Below, in pieces: positions 17,623-27,523 of a stretch of DNA of 64,000 nucleotides. Position 1 is the stretch's first letter. Every line of letters starts with the position of its first letter. The position numbers and the translations under genes were made by a program. A model generated the notes under the pieces. That model had not been told where the DNA came from. It saw nothing but the letters and a program-made list of their open reading frames with translations, and searched no databases. Origin of the DNA: Oscillospiraceae bacterium (GTDB lineage: Bacteria; Bacillota; Clostridia; Oscillospirales; Oscillospiraceae); contig SVMF01000007.1 of NCBI GenBank assembly GCA_015067565.1, forward strand, positions 1 to 64,000, given 5' to 3'.

Positions 17623-19416
17623 TCAGTCCTTCTTCTTGGTGGCGATTTCAAGCAGGCACTTTGCCATGAACTCGTCGGGAGTCATTGCGCCCAGATCCTC
17701 GCCGCTGCGGGTACGGACGGAAACGGTGCCGTTTTCGATGTCACGGTCGCCGACGACGAGCATATAGGGGATCTTCTGAAGCTGTGCTTCACGGATCTTG
17801 TAGCCGAGCTTTTCAGAGCGATAGTCTCCTTCGCTGCGGATACCTGCCTCCTCGAGCTTTTCGACCAGACCCTTGGTGTACTCATGTGCACGGTCAGTGA
17901 TGGGCAGAACTCTGACCTGCGTGGGCATCATCCACAAAGGAAGTGCGCCGGCGAAACGTTCGATAAGGTAAGCCAGGGTACGCTCGTAGCAGCCCAAGGA
18001 GGTGCGGTGGATGATATACGGGATCTTCTTCTGGCCGTCGGTGTCGGTGTATTCCATGCCGAACTTCTCGGCCAGGAGCATGTCGACCTGAATGGTGACG
18101 ATGGTATCTTCCTTGCCGAATACATTCTTATACTGAATGTCGAGTTTCGGGCCGTAGAAGGCAGCCTCGTCAATGCCGATGGTGTAGTCCACACCCAGCT
18201 TATCCAGAATGTCGCCCATGACACGCTGTGCCTCTTCCCACTGCTCAGCCGTGCCTTCGTACTTGATGCCTGCACGGGCCGGATCCCACTGCGAGAAGCG
18301 GAAGGTGCAGTTTTCCAGCATGCCGACGGTCTCAAGGAAGTACTTGGCAAGCTCCAAGCAGCCCTTGAACTCTTCTTCGAGCTGCTCGGGACGCAGGATC
18401 AGGTGGCCTTCGGAGATGGTGAACTGGCGCACGCGGATCAGGCCGTGCATTTCGCCGGAGTCCTCATTGCGGAAGAGGGTAGAAGTCTCGCCCAGACGCA
18501 TCGGCAGATCACGATAGGAGCGGGCGCGGTTCAGGAAGACCTGATACTGGAACGGGCAGGTCATCGGGCGCATGGCGAAGCATTCCTTGCTCTCATCCTC
18601 TGCGTCGCCCATGATGAACATGCCGTCGCGGTAGTGATCCCAGTGGCCGGAGATCTTGTAAAGATCGCGCTTGGCCATCAGAGGTGTCTTGGTCAGCAGA
18701 TAGCCGTTTTTTTGCTCAACATCCTCGACCCAGCGCTGCAGGAGCTGAATGACTCTTGCGCCCTTCGGCAGCAGGATGGGCAAGCCTTGACCGATGACAT
18801 CGACGGTGGTGAAGAACTCCAGCTCACGGCCGATCTTGTTGTGGTCACGCTTTCTGGCCTCTTCCTGCTGCTGCAGGTAGCTCTCCAGCTCATCCTTGCT
18901 CGGGAAGGCAACGCCGTAGATACGCTGCAGCATCTTGCGGTTGGAATCGCCTCTCCAATATGCGCCGCAGCATTGCGTCAGCTTAAAGCCGTTGTGCTTG
19001 ATGCGGCCGGTAGTGTCAACGTGAGGGCCGGCGCACAGGTCGGTGAACTCGCCCTGCGTGTAGAACGAAATAATTGCATCCTCGGGCAGATCGTTGATGA
19101 GCTCGACCTTGTACGGCTCACCAAGGCTTTCCATGTAAGCAATGGCTTCTTCGCGGGGTTTCTCACTGCGCTCTAAACGCAGACGCTCCTTGCAGATCTT
19201 CTTCATTTCGGCCTCGATGGCATCCAGATGCTCCTGGGTGAAGGAGAAGTCGGAATCGAAGTCATAGTAGAAGCCGTTGTCGATGGACGGGCCGATGGCC
19301 AGCTTTACCTGCGGATACAGGCGCTTGACAGCCTGCGCCATGATGTGCGAACAGGTGTGCCAATAGGTCTTGCGGTAAGACTCGTTTTCAAAAGTGTACA
19401 GATTTTCTTCGGACAT
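17623..19416 (-). CDS. thrS: Threonyl-tRNA synthetase
   Basis: Class II motifs (NEDSGEMHGLIRVRQFTISEGH; GGDS-like core; MTCPFQYQVFLNRARSYRDLP), HTCSHIMAQAVKRLYP editing domain. Confidence 0.97.
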   Translation of the reverse strand: MSEENLYTFENESYRKTYWHTCSHIMAQAVKRLYPQVKLAIGPSIDNGFYYDFDSDFSFTQEHLDAIEAEMKKICKERLRLERSEKPREEAIAYMESLGEPYKVELINDLPEDAIISFYTQGEFTDLCAGPHVDTTGRIKHNGFKLTQCCGAYWRGDSNRKMLQRIYGVAFPSKDELESYLQQQEEARKRDHNKIGRELEFFTTVDVIGQGLPILLPKGARVIQLLQRWVEDVEQKNGYLLTKTPLMAKRDLYKISGHWDHYRDGMFIMGDAEDESKECFAMRPMTCPFQYQVFLNRARSYRDLPMRLGETSTLFRNEDSGEMHGLIRVRQFTISEGHLILRPEQLEEEFKGCLELAKYFLETVGMLENCTFRFSQWDPARAGIKYEGTAEQWEEAQRVMGDILDKLGVDYTIGIDEAAFYGPKLDIQYKNVFGKEDTIVTIQVDMLLAEKFGMEYTDTDGQKKIPYIIHRTSLGCYERTLAYLIERFAGALPLWMMPTQVRVLPITDRAHEYTKGLVEKLEEAGIRSEGDYRSEKLGYKIREAQLQKIPYMLVVGDRDIENGTVSVRTRSGEDLGAMTPDEFMAKCLLEIATKKKD

Positions 19417-19439
19417 GGTTGTTCCTCCTTTTAAGATGA

Positions 19440-19675
19440 GGGGTAATAAAAAACTCACCCCTGATAAATTCAGGGGTGAGAATAATCCCACGGTTCCACC
19501 CTGCTTGCAGTGCATGGCACTGCCGCTCGTTGGCGCGATAACGGGCGCACCCGTTCCTCCTTACTGCCTTCGGGAGGACAGCTCAAAAGTGGTGTTCTGA
19601 CGATTGATTGCAGGAGCTTTCACCGGCCGCTCCCTCTCTGAGCCATCATAAATTCGTCAAAAATCTTTCTCACAG
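19440..19675 (-). promoter_or_regulatory. T-box riboswitch leader of thrS
   Basis: Minus strand AGGGTGGAACCGTGGG antiterminator core and terminator CTCACCCCTGAATTTATCAGGGGTGAGTTTTTTA; candidate ACC specifier in GAACACCACTT. Confidence 0.88.
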
Positions 19676-19874
19676 CCATTTTTATATGCCCAATATATCA
19701 CTTTTTTTGCGATTTGTCAAATGGTTTCTTTTTTACACAATTATGTTAACCGCTTTGTAACCACTATACAAGATGTTGTGATGAAATACCTGATATCACC
19801 AATGATGTTGTTAGGTTTACATAACAGCATAATCTGCAAAAAGTTCGGGAATGAACAAAAATAAATAAAAAAGC

Positions 19875-19902
19875 TTGACATTTAACTAAAAAATGTTATA
19901 AT
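19875..19902 (+). promoter_or_regulatory. Putative sigma-A-type promoter
   Basis: TTGACA-16 bp-TATAAT followed by TGTTAC-N6-GTAACA palindrome (19911-19928). Confidence 0.65.
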
Positions 19903-19974
19903 TATTACACTGTTACAGTTAGGTAACAAGAATGTCAAATACGAAACCGAGTTTTAAGGAAAGGAGATATTCCG

Positions 19975-21060
19975 ATGCGCAGAATTCAAAAACAGTTGAA
20001 AAAATCCTGGAAGCACCGTCTGGTTGCGATCCTTGTGATCGTTTCCGTTCTGGCGATTTTGCTTTCGCAGGCTGTTTTTGCACAAAACAGCTATGTTATC
20101 ACCGACGGCGATAACGTGACTGTCTACCAGTCCTACAGCTCAGATCCTGAGCAGGTTTTGCAGGAGGTTGGTATCACGCTGAGCAACGAGGATACCTACA
20201 CCACAACCTATAATGATGGCGTGAGCAACATCACCATTCAGAGAATGCAGATTGTTACCCTGATCAACCGTGGCCAGACCAGCCAGATCGGCAGCTACGG
20301 CGAGACAGTCGCGGAGCTTCTTGACCGTCTCGGTATCACCCTCAGCGCAAATGACTCCGTGTCTTATGAGCTCGACTCCATCACCCACGATGGGATGGTC
20401 GTCGAGGTCATACATAAGGAGATCGAGGTTTTTGAGTACGATGCGATCGTCCCCTTTGAGACCAAGTACTTCGATGATCCTGAGTTGGCTCCCGGTGAGG
20501 AGATCGTCCTGATCGAGGGGGTCAACGGTGTTGTGGACTACAAGATGCAGGTCACCCGTGAAAACGGCATCGAGATCGCTCGTGAGATTCTGGACGAGAC
20601 CGTTCGTGTCGAGAAGGTAAATCAGCTTGTCATCCGTGGCCCACAGACGGCCATCAAAGAACAGCCGACCGACCCGGAGTATAAGGTGCGTGAAAATGAT
20701 GCGCCCCGTTATTCCATCACCGACAATGTCATTACCACCTCCAACGGCACGCAGTATACCTTCACTGATACCATTCAGGTTTCTGCTACAGCCTATTCCT
20801 GCGAGGGGCACACCGGCATTTGCTATGCAGGTACGCTGGCTCGCGTCGGTGCGATTGCCGTTGACCCAAAGGTCATTCCGCTCGGGACGAAGATGTATGT
20901 CGTGTCTAACGACGGCGAATATGTCTACGGCTACTGCATCGCTGAGGATATCGGCGGCGGTATCAAGGGCCGCAGAATCGACCTGTACTTCGACACCTTT
21001 GCCGATTGCTACGAGTTCGGTGTCAGAAACTGCACGGTTTATATTCTGAAAGAGAATTGA
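19975..21060 (+). CDS. DUF348/G5/3D-domain cell-wall protein (YabE/RpfB-like)
   Basis: Signal/TM, VTVYQSYSSDPEQVLQEVGITL repeats, G5 region, C-term 3D domain VSATAYSCEGHTGICYAGT...VDPKVIPLGTKMYV...AEDIGGGIKGRRIDLYF. Confidence 0.9.
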   Translation: MRRIQKQLKKSWKHRLVAILVIVSVLAILLSQAVFAQNSYVITDGDNVTVYQSYSSDPEQVLQEVGITLSNEDTYTTTYNDGVSNITIQRMQIVTLINRGQTSQIGSYGETVAELLDRLGITLSANDSVSYELDSITHDGMVVEVIHKEIEVFEYDAIVPFETKYFDDPELAPGEEIVLIEGVNGVVDYKMQVTRENGIEIAREILDETVRVEKVNQLVIRGPQTAIKEQPTDPEYKVRENDAPRYSITDNVITTSNGTQYTFTDTIQVSATAYSCEGHTGICYAGTLARVGAIAVDPKVIPLGTKMYVVSNDGEYVYGYCIAEDIGGGIKGRRIDLYFDTFADCYEFGVRNCTVYILKEN

Positions 21061-21066
21061 TGATTG

Positions 21067-21112
21067 CAAAAAAACTGCTTCTCTGTTACAATAACGGAGA
21101 AGCAGTTTTTTT
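21067..21112 (+). terminator. Rho-independent terminator
   Basis: AAAAACTGCTTCTCTGTTACAATAACGGAGAAGCAGTTTTTTT. Confidence 0.85.
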
Positions 21113-21125
21113 CGGAGGGATACCG

Positions 21126-21983
21126 ATGATCGATGTTTGCAATATACAGCAAATTAAGGCGCTGTTGGAAAAATATAATTTTCATTTTTCAAAATCCAAG
21201 GGGCAGAATTTTCTGAACCAGCGTTGGGTTCCTGAGCGGATCGCTTCTGAAAGCGGGATCGATCGGGAGTGCTGCGCATTGGAGGTCGGCCCGGGCTTTG
21301 GCCCTTTGACGCAGGAGCTGTGCAAGCGCGCAGGGAAGGTTATTGCCCTGGAACTGGACACGACGTTGGAGCCGGTACTCAGGGAGACGGTGGGGGAGTT
21401 TGACAACCTGCAGATCCGCTTTACCGATGCGATGAAGGTCGATCTGCCGAAGCTGATCGAGCAGGAGGCACAGGGACTGCGTCCGGTTGCTTGCGCAAAT
21501 CTGCCGTACTATATCACCTCACCGATCCTGAGTAAGCTGCTCGAGAGCAAGTGCTTTTCCTCCGTGACCGTCATGGTACAGAAGGAGGTTGCCCAGCGCA
21601 TCTGCGCAAAGGCCGGAACGGCAGATTATTCGGCCTTTACGGTCATGTGCAATTACTATGCCGAGCCGGAGCTGCTGTTTGACGTGCCACCGCATTGCTT
21701 CATTCCTCAGCCGAAGGTCACCAGTGCGGTCGTGTGCCTGCGCACGCGTCCCGTTCAGGCGCAGATCGATGATGAGGCGATGTTCTTCCGTACGGTGCGT
21801 GCGGCCTTTTCCATGCGCAGAAAGACGTTGCTCAACTGCTTGAGTGGCAGCTTCAGTGAGTTTAACAAGCAGGAGCTGACCGGGATTCTTACGAGCTGTG
21901 GATTTGCACCCAACGTGCGCGGAGAGACGCTGGACATTCCTGCCTTTGCCAAGCTCTCCAATGCCCTCGGACAAAGAAGATAG
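21126..21983 (+). CDS. rsmA: 16S rRNA (adenine(1518)-N6/adenine(1519)-N6)-dimethyltransferase
   Basis: SKGQNFLNQRWVPERIA...LEVGPGFGPLTQEL...NLPYYITSPIL...FIPQPKVTSAVV. Confidence 0.95.
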   Translation: MIDVCNIQQIKALLEKYNFHFSKSKGQNFLNQRWVPERIASESGIDRECCALEVGPGFGPLTQELCKRAGKVIALELDTTLEPVLRETVGEFDNLQIRFTDAMKVDLPKLIEQEAQGLRPVACANLPYYITSPILSKLLESKCFSSVTVMVQKEVAQRICAKAGTADYSAFTVMCNYYAEPELLFDVPPHCFIPQPKVTSAVVCLRTRPVQAQIDDEAMFFRTVRAAFSMRRKTLLNCLSGSFSEFNKQELTGILTSCGFAPNVRGETLDIPAFAKLSNALGQRR

Positions 21984-21991
21984 GAGGCACC

Positions 21992-22669
21992 ATGTTTCAA
22001 ACGATTTTGTTGGATTTGGATGATACCATCCTGGACTTTGGCGCAGCCGAGCGTGTGGCGATTGCCAAAGCCTTCCGTGATGTCGGCCTGGAGCCGACAG
22101 AGGAATTGCTGTGCCGTTACAGCCAGATCAATATCAGTCAGTGGGAGGCCTTTGAGCGCGGAGAGATCGACCGAGAGGAGGTCCTGACCAGACGCTTTGT
22201 CCTGCTGTTTGAAGAGCTTGGGGTGCAGATCGACGCGCAGCACTGCGAGAATATTTACCGTGGCTATTTGGGCATCGGACATTATTTCATCGATGGTGCG
22301 GTGGAGCTTTTGGAGTACCTTGCGCCCAAGTATGATCTGTATATTGCCTCGAACGGTGTGGCTTTCACGCAAAACAGCCGCCTGGCCAGTGCAGGCATCT
22401 GCCATTATTTCAAGGATATTTTCATCTCTGAGACAACGGGAAGTCACAAACCGGAGAAGGCCTATTTTGACTATTGCTTTGCGCACATCGAGAATTTTGA
22501 CCCAACAAAGACGATCATTATCGGAGATAGCCTCACAAGCGACATCAAGGGCGGCTTGAATGCAGGTATCCACACCTGCTGGTTTAATCCGAAGCATAAA
22601 AAGGGCAGAACGGATATCGTCGCTGAGTATGAGATCCACAGTCTGCAGGAGCTGAAACGCCTGCTGTAA
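21992..22669 (+). CDS. YjjG-family HAD pyrimidine nucleotidase
   Basis: MFQTILLDLDDTILDFGAAE...IASNG...ETTGSHKPEKAYFD...IIGDSLTSDIKGG. Confidence 0.88.
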   Translation: MFQTILLDLDDTILDFGAAERVAIAKAFRDVGLEPTEELLCRYSQINISQWEAFERGEIDREEVLTRRFVLLFEELGVQIDAQHCENIYRGYLGIGHYFIDGAVELLEYLAPKYDLYIASNGVAFTQNSRLASAGICHYFKDIFISETTGSHKPEKAYFDYCFAHIENFDPTKTIIIGDSLTSDIKGGLNAGIHTCWFNPKHKKGRTDIVAEYEIHSLQELKRLL

Positions 22670-22754
22670 AAAATTTTGAAAATATCGAAAATAGTACTTG
22701 ACTTTTTCAAAATTCTGCATATAATTATATATGCGCTTCGGCGTGGGCATAAAT

Positions 22755-22828
22755 AGCGGGTTTGTGTAACGGTAGCACACCGGACTCTGACTCCGTTTGT
22801 GAGGGTTCGAATCCTTCACCCGCTGCCA
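22755..22828 (+). tRNA. tRNA-Gln (CTG anticodon)
   Basis: AGCGGGT/ACCCGCT acceptor, anticodon loop CTCTGAC, GGTTCGAATCC T-arm, encoded CCA. Confidence 0.93.
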
Positions 22829-22833
22829 GAAAA

Positions 22834-22866
22834 ACCACACTTGTTTTTGACAAGTGTGGTTTTTTT
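22834..22866 (+). terminator. Terminator after tRNA-Gln
   Basis: ACCACACTTGTTTTTGACAAGTGTGGTTTTTTT. Confidence 0.85.
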
Positions 22867-23189
22867 AATATCATTTGCAGCGAAGGCTAAATAATTCATT
22901 CGCAATGCTATAATGCCCACAAATGCGAGGACAAGGAGAATGTGAAATGAAAAGATGTAGACAATGGAACTGTGGTTCTTGACATAATGCCGCAAAAACT
23001 CTTTGAAATGGCAGAAGTCGACGAAAATGTGATTGCTATCATCGCCGACTTCCAAGAGGAAATGCCCTTGGTGGATCATAGGATAGCCGAGGATGTTAAA
23101 CTGCAGCTTTTTTGTTGCGCATCGTTATACAGTTTTGGGTATAAAAGAGGCTGCATTTGTCTGACGGACAGATGCAGCCTTTTGGTGTA

Positions 23190-23813
23190 TTATTCGGGAA
23201 TCGTGACCTCGGGGTATGTGAAGGTTAATCTTTGGCCGTTCGGGTGCGTGAAGTGCAGACGGACGGAGGTCAGACCAATGGCTCCGCTGCTTTTGGAACC
23301 GTATTTTTTATCGCCGCACAACGGAAAACCTCGGGAGGCAAACTGCACGCGGATCTGATGCGTTCTTCCGGTGAAGAGCCGAACCAAGACTTTTGCCGTG
23401 TCTTGCGTCTGCTCGAGCACCCGAAAGGCAAGCCTTGCCTCCTTGACACCGTTTCGCTTGCGCTTGACGACATAGGTTTTGTTTTTGATGCGATCGTGAT
23501 ACAGCAGGTCGGTCCACTCGCCCTCGTTGGGTGGCATCCCTGCACATTCGGCAAGATATTCCTTCACAAGGCCGCTCTCGTTCGACAAAAACGCAGCGGC
23601 TTGGCTTGTTTTTGCAAAGAGCATCAGACCGCTGACTTCGCGATCCAGACGGTGTACGGGATAGACCTTGCGAGGCAGGAGAAGGTCGTTCATGCTCGTT
23701 TTGCCGGAGGCATCAGCGCAGGACAGAATGCCCGACGGTTTGAGGCACACGAGTAGCGACTCGTCCTCAAAGATCACATCCGCTGTTCGAGCTTCGAGAG
23801 AATTTCCTCGCAT
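23190..23813 (-). CDS. RluA-family pseudouridine synthase
   Basis: YPVHRLDREVSGLMLFAKTSQAA...GRTHQIRVQFASRGFPLCGDKKYG. Confidence 0.92.
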   Translation of the reverse strand: MRGNSLEARTADVIFEDESLLVCLKPSGILSCADASGKTSMNDLLLPRKVYPVHRLDREVSGLMLFAKTSQAAAFLSNESGLVKEYLAECAGMPPNEGEWTDLLYHDRIKNKTYVVKRKRNGVKEARLAFRVLEQTQDTAKVLVRLFTGRTHQIRVQFASRGFPLCGDKKYGSKSSGAIGLTSVRLHFTHPNGQRLTFTYPEVTIPE

Positions 23814-25075
23814 TTTTCCAAAACCTTTCCAATGTCGTGGTGCAGGAAGCTGCCGTTTTCAAGCACACAATTTCCTGCGACATAGACCGTGTCGATCTGA
23901 TGGCCGCTTCCGGCATACAGTAAATTGGTCAGGATCCTGCGGTGGTTGGTGGTGCAGATGTCGTCAGTCTTCACGAGAGAGAAATCTGCCTGATAGCCGA
24001 CGGCAATTTTGCCCAGATCCTTGTAGCCCAAGGCTTCCATGCCGATTTGCGTAAGCATTGGATAGCACTGACTTGCGGGCATCACGGTTGCATCGAGGGT
24101 TAGAACTTTTTGCAGATAGCTGCCGTGACGCGCCTCGCGCAGCAGGTCGCGGTTGGCGCTGGAGGCCTCGCCGTCGCAGCCGAAGCCAACACGAACGCCT
24201 TGCGCGAGCATCTGCGCGATGCGAGGTGCACCGTCAGAGAGCTTCATATTCGTCGACGGACAGTGGGCGACCACGGCCTTGCTCTCGGACAGCAGACGGA
24301 TCTCATCGTCGCTGAGCCAGATGCTATGTGCCAAAATAGTGTTTTCATCCAGAACGCCCAGATGTGCCAGTTCCTCGGCCTCGCCCCGACCCGTCATCGC
24401 GCGGATACGATCGGTCTCGTATTTGCCTTCTGCCAGATGGGTGTGGTAGACCAGCTTCCGCTCACGGGCGAACTGCTTCAGCTCCGTCATCAGCTCGGCG
24501 GTGCAGGCAGGACGACCCTGTGGCACAGCAGCCGTGCGCAGAAGGCCCTTTCCGTGCCACTTGTGGTACAGAAGCTCTGCCTGACGCAGACATTCATCGA
24601 TGGAGGTGAGCTTGATCTGGTCATTTTCTGCAAAATCGGTTGCACCGATGCCGAAGGTAGCGCGGATGCCGGCATCCTGATAGGCCTGCACGACGGCATC
24701 GATGTGGGGAAAGTAGGTCATTTCGTTGACGGCCGTCACACCGAAGCGCAGGCTCTGCAGACAGCCCAGAAGCACACCGTAGTACCATTCTTCGGCGCTC
24801 AGCGACCACTGCGCCGAGAGCATCTTGGTCAGCCAATGGGTGATATTGAGATCGTCCAGCGGCCCCTTGGTCAGACTTTGCACCATGTGGGTGTGGATGT
24901 CTGCCATCCCGGGCAGGATCAGCTTTTCCTTGGCATCGATGGTTTTGCAATCCGCGCGGAGGAATGGCACGATCTTGGAAAAACGTCCGTTTTCAATCAA
25001 GATATCCTGTTTATTGGTGGTGAGTTCTTCGAAATTTGGAACAAGCGCGTTTTTAATCAGCAATGTTTCGGACAT
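23774..25075 (-). CDS. Amidohydrolase (MTA/SAH deaminase-like)
   Basis: LILPGMADIHTHMVQSLTKG...HTHLAEGKYE...LAHSIWLSDDEI...VAHCPSTNMKLSDG...GFGCDGEASSANRDLL. Confidence 0.85.
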   Translation of the reverse strand: MSETLLIKNALVPNFEELTTNKQDILIENGRFSKIVPFLRADCKTIDAKEKLILPGMADIHTHMVQSLTKGPLDDLNITHWLTKMLSAQWSLSAEEWYYGVLLGCLQSLRFGVTAVNEMTYFPHIDAVVQAYQDAGIRATFGIGATDFAENDQIKLTSIDECLRQAELLYHKWHGKGLLRTAAVPQGRPACTAELMTELKQFARERKLVYHTHLAEGKYETDRIRAMTGRGEAEELAHLGVLDENTILAHSIWLSDDEIRLLSESKAVVAHCPSTNMKLSDGAPRIAQMLAQGVRVGFGCDGEASSANRDLLREARHGSYLQKVLTLDATVMPASQCYPMLTQIGMEALGYKDLGKIAVGYQADFSLVKTDDICTTNHRRILTNLLYAGSGHQIDTVYVAGNCVLENGSFLHHDIGKVLEKCEEILSKLEQRM

Positions 25076-25090
25076 AGCTTCCTCCCTTGC

Positions 25091-25825
25091 TTATTCACTT
25101 ATAAGTGCATCGGCAGCGGTCAGGAAGAGCTGTTTTTTCAGCTCGCCGAGTGCTGCAAGCTTACTGCCGTTACAGTAGTTTTCACCGATCAGCGCCAGTG
25201 AAGCGGTTTTGAACTTCAGAATGGAAGAGATGACAAACATTGAGCTGGTCTCGCTGTCAATGACATCGACACCCAGCTTTGTCCATTTTTCTATGCGTTC
25301 CTTTCCACCCAAGGCCCACGGGGTCTCCAGACTCACGCAATCGTGGCTGCGGAAGATGCCGACTTGACGGACACCGACCTTCAGCATACGACGCAGCAGA
25401 TCCATATCCGCCACGGCGGGATAGGAGATGTCGATGTACTCACGGCTGGCACCCTCACCGCGGACAGCGCCTGAAGCAGCGATGAGGCTGCCGACTTCGA
25501 GATCGGGCGAGATGGCGGGGCAGCAGTCGATCTTGATGACTTCCTTGGCACCGATGTGGTTGAGCTCCTCGACGGCAATGGCTACGGGCATACAACCCGT
25601 GCCGCAGCTCATGACGCTCATTTTTTCGCCCTTGTAAGTGCCGGTGTAGGTCACATATTCGCGGTATTCTCCGACCTTCTGCGCATCATCCAGGAGCGCT
25701 GCATAAAACGGAATTTCCAAGGGATCGGGGGTGATGATGACCTTCGGAGCGATCATGGTTTCATCCACACCCAGATGGTGCATCGTGCCGTCGTTGTGGG
25801 TTAGTTTGACGCTCTGGAAGCTCAT
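25091..25825 (-). CDS. Nucleoside phosphorylase (PNP/UDP family)
   Basis: VMSCGTGCMPVAIAVEELNHIGAKEVIKID...GAVRGEGASREY...DVIDSETSSMFVISSIL. Confidence 0.83.
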   Translation of the reverse strand: MSFQSVKLTHNDGTMHHLGVDETMIAPKVIITPDPLEIPFYAALLDDAQKVGEYREYVTYTGTYKGEKMSVMSCGTGCMPVAIAVEELNHIGAKEVIKIDCCPAISPDLEVGSLIAASGAVRGEGASREYIDISYPAVADMDLLRRMLKVGVRQVGIFRSHDCVSLETPWALGGKERIEKWTKLGVDVIDSETSSMFVISSILKFKTASLALIGENYCNGSKLAALGELKKQLFLTAADALISE

Positions 25826-26634
25826 GGCTGCACCTCCTCAAGAATTTCTGCCGCGCGAATGGCGATGCGGGAAGCGACCTCGATTCGTTTTGCGAGGAAA
25901 TCGGGGTCGGAATAGGCACCGTAGACCGAGGTCTTCGGTGCGTTGGGATCAGCGAACATCGAACCCAATGCGACACAAATGCAACCGGCTCTCAGACCGA
26001 GCAGATGGGAATAGGTGAAGAGCGTGCCGCTCTCGTTTTCAACGACAAGAACGCCGGTGTCAATCCATTTCTGCATTCTCTCGCGCAGGCCGGGATGCGC
26101 TGCTTTGGATTCCATGTAGAACGCATCGTGACTGCGATACAGGCCGACGAGGGCATCCTCGCCCATCTCACGGGCGGCCTGTTGCAGGGCAGCAACGACG
26201 AACGGATTTGCAACCGCCGGGAATTCGGGAGGAACGAGCTCATAGCTTGCACCTTCGCCGCGTACGCATCCGCTTGCGATGACGAGCCGGCCGGGCTGCA
26301 TCCACGGCTGCACACCGCCGCAGGTGCCGACACGAATGACGGTTTTTGCTCCGGCATCAGCGAGCTCTTCGAGGACGGTTGCAACACAGGCCGGACCCAT
26401 GCCACTGCTGGTTACGGCGATACTTGTGCCGTTGTTCGTGTGGCCGGTGTAGGTTGCGAAGGTGCCTCTGTGGGCGGTGAATTCCGCGTCACGGAAGAAG
26501 GTGGAGATCTTCTTGCTCCGGTGTGGATCGCCGGGGATCAGTACGTGAGGGGCGCTCTGCCCAACACCAAGGCCGGTGCGCGGAAGAAGACCATCTGCAC
26601 CAAGGGGGACGGGTGAGTGAATGTGACGTTTCAT
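25822..26634 (-). CDS. Nucleoside phosphorylase (PNP/UDP family)
   Basis: VLIPGDPHRSKKISTFF...SSGMGPACVATVLEELADAGAKTVIRVGTCGG...VVENESGTLFTYSHLLGLRAG. Confidence 0.88.
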   Translation of the reverse strand: MKRHIHSPVPLGADGLLPRTGLGVGQSAPHVLIPGDPHRSKKISTFFRDAEFTAHRGTFATYTGHTNNGTSIAVTSSGMGPACVATVLEELADAGAKTVIRVGTCGGVQPWMQPGRLVIASGCVRGEGASYELVPPEFPAVANPFVVAALQQAAREMGEDALVGLYRSHDAFYMESKAAHPGLRERMQKWIDTGVLVVENESGTLFTYSHLLGLRAGCICVALGSMFADPNAPKTSVYGAYSDPDFLAKRIEVASRIAIRAAEILEEVQP

Positions 26635-26831
26635 AGAAACCCTCCTTTTTCCATATGATAACGGAAAGTGCATCAAAATGCAAGACGACAAAGAATTTAC
26701 AGCATTTTGTACAGAAATAAAAGTATAACTGCCAATCAAAAAACCGAAATTTGTCGATTGTGTCTATGGCAATTATTGCAAAAAATGGTATAATATAATT
26801 AGGAATTATTGTGGGCAAAGGGGGCCGTCGT

Positions 26832-27338
26832 ATGTTTGAGATCGGACAAGCTGTGCTTTATGGCATGGAGGGTGTATGCACCATTGAAGAACGCAAAAAA
26901 ATGAAGGTCGGGCATACGAGAAGCATCTACTATGTCCTGCGCCCGGTATTCCGCCCAAACTCTACGATTTTTGTGCCGGAGGACAAGCCGGAGCTGCTGG
27001 AGAAGATTCGTCCTCTCCTTTCAGCTGAGGAGATCACCGCGATTTTGCAGGAACTTCCGAACGGCGAGGTTGCTTGGATCGAGGAACCGAATGAGCGAAA
27101 GAACGAGTATCAAAAAACTCTGCTCGGCGGCGAACGGCTGAGCCTGTTGCGGATGCTCAAGACACTTTACTTGCGCCGCCAGATGTTGCGGAAACAAGGA
27201 AAGCATCTGCGCACGGCGGATGAACAACTGCTGCGTGATGCGGAAAAGGTTTTAAAGGATGAATTTGCCCTTGTGCTGGAGATTCCGCAGACCGAGGTTC
27301 TCGGATATATCCGCGAGCAGATTGGTCTGAATGTCTGA
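26832..27338 (+). CDS. CarD-family transcriptional regulator
   Basis: MFEIGQAVLYGMEGVCTIEERKKM...YYVLRPVFRPNSTIFVPED...LLRDAEKVLKDEFALVL. Confidence 0.87.
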   Translation: MFEIGQAVLYGMEGVCTIEERKKMKVGHTRSIYYVLRPVFRPNSTIFVPEDKPELLEKIRPLLSAEEITAILQELPNGEVAWIEEPNERKNEYQKTLLGGERLSLLRMLKTLYLRRQMLRKQGKHLRTADEQLLRDAEKVLKDEFALVLEIPQTEVLGYIREQIGLNV

Positions 27339-27523
27339 AGACAAGACAAGCGCTCTCGTGTCCATTGCGACATGAGAGTGTTTTTATGATTTGTGTTTGT
27401 CCTGCTGCATATGTTACGGACAGAATCATGTGAGCATAGAATTCGAGCAGGTTTTCAAGTTGACATTTTACGGATTGTTTGTTATCATAAAAGCATCTAA
27501 AACTAAGAAACGGAGAATTGACT

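Noticed and set aside
17602-19176. 524-aa + strand ORF
   Set aside because: Antisense to thrS with no recognisable domain.
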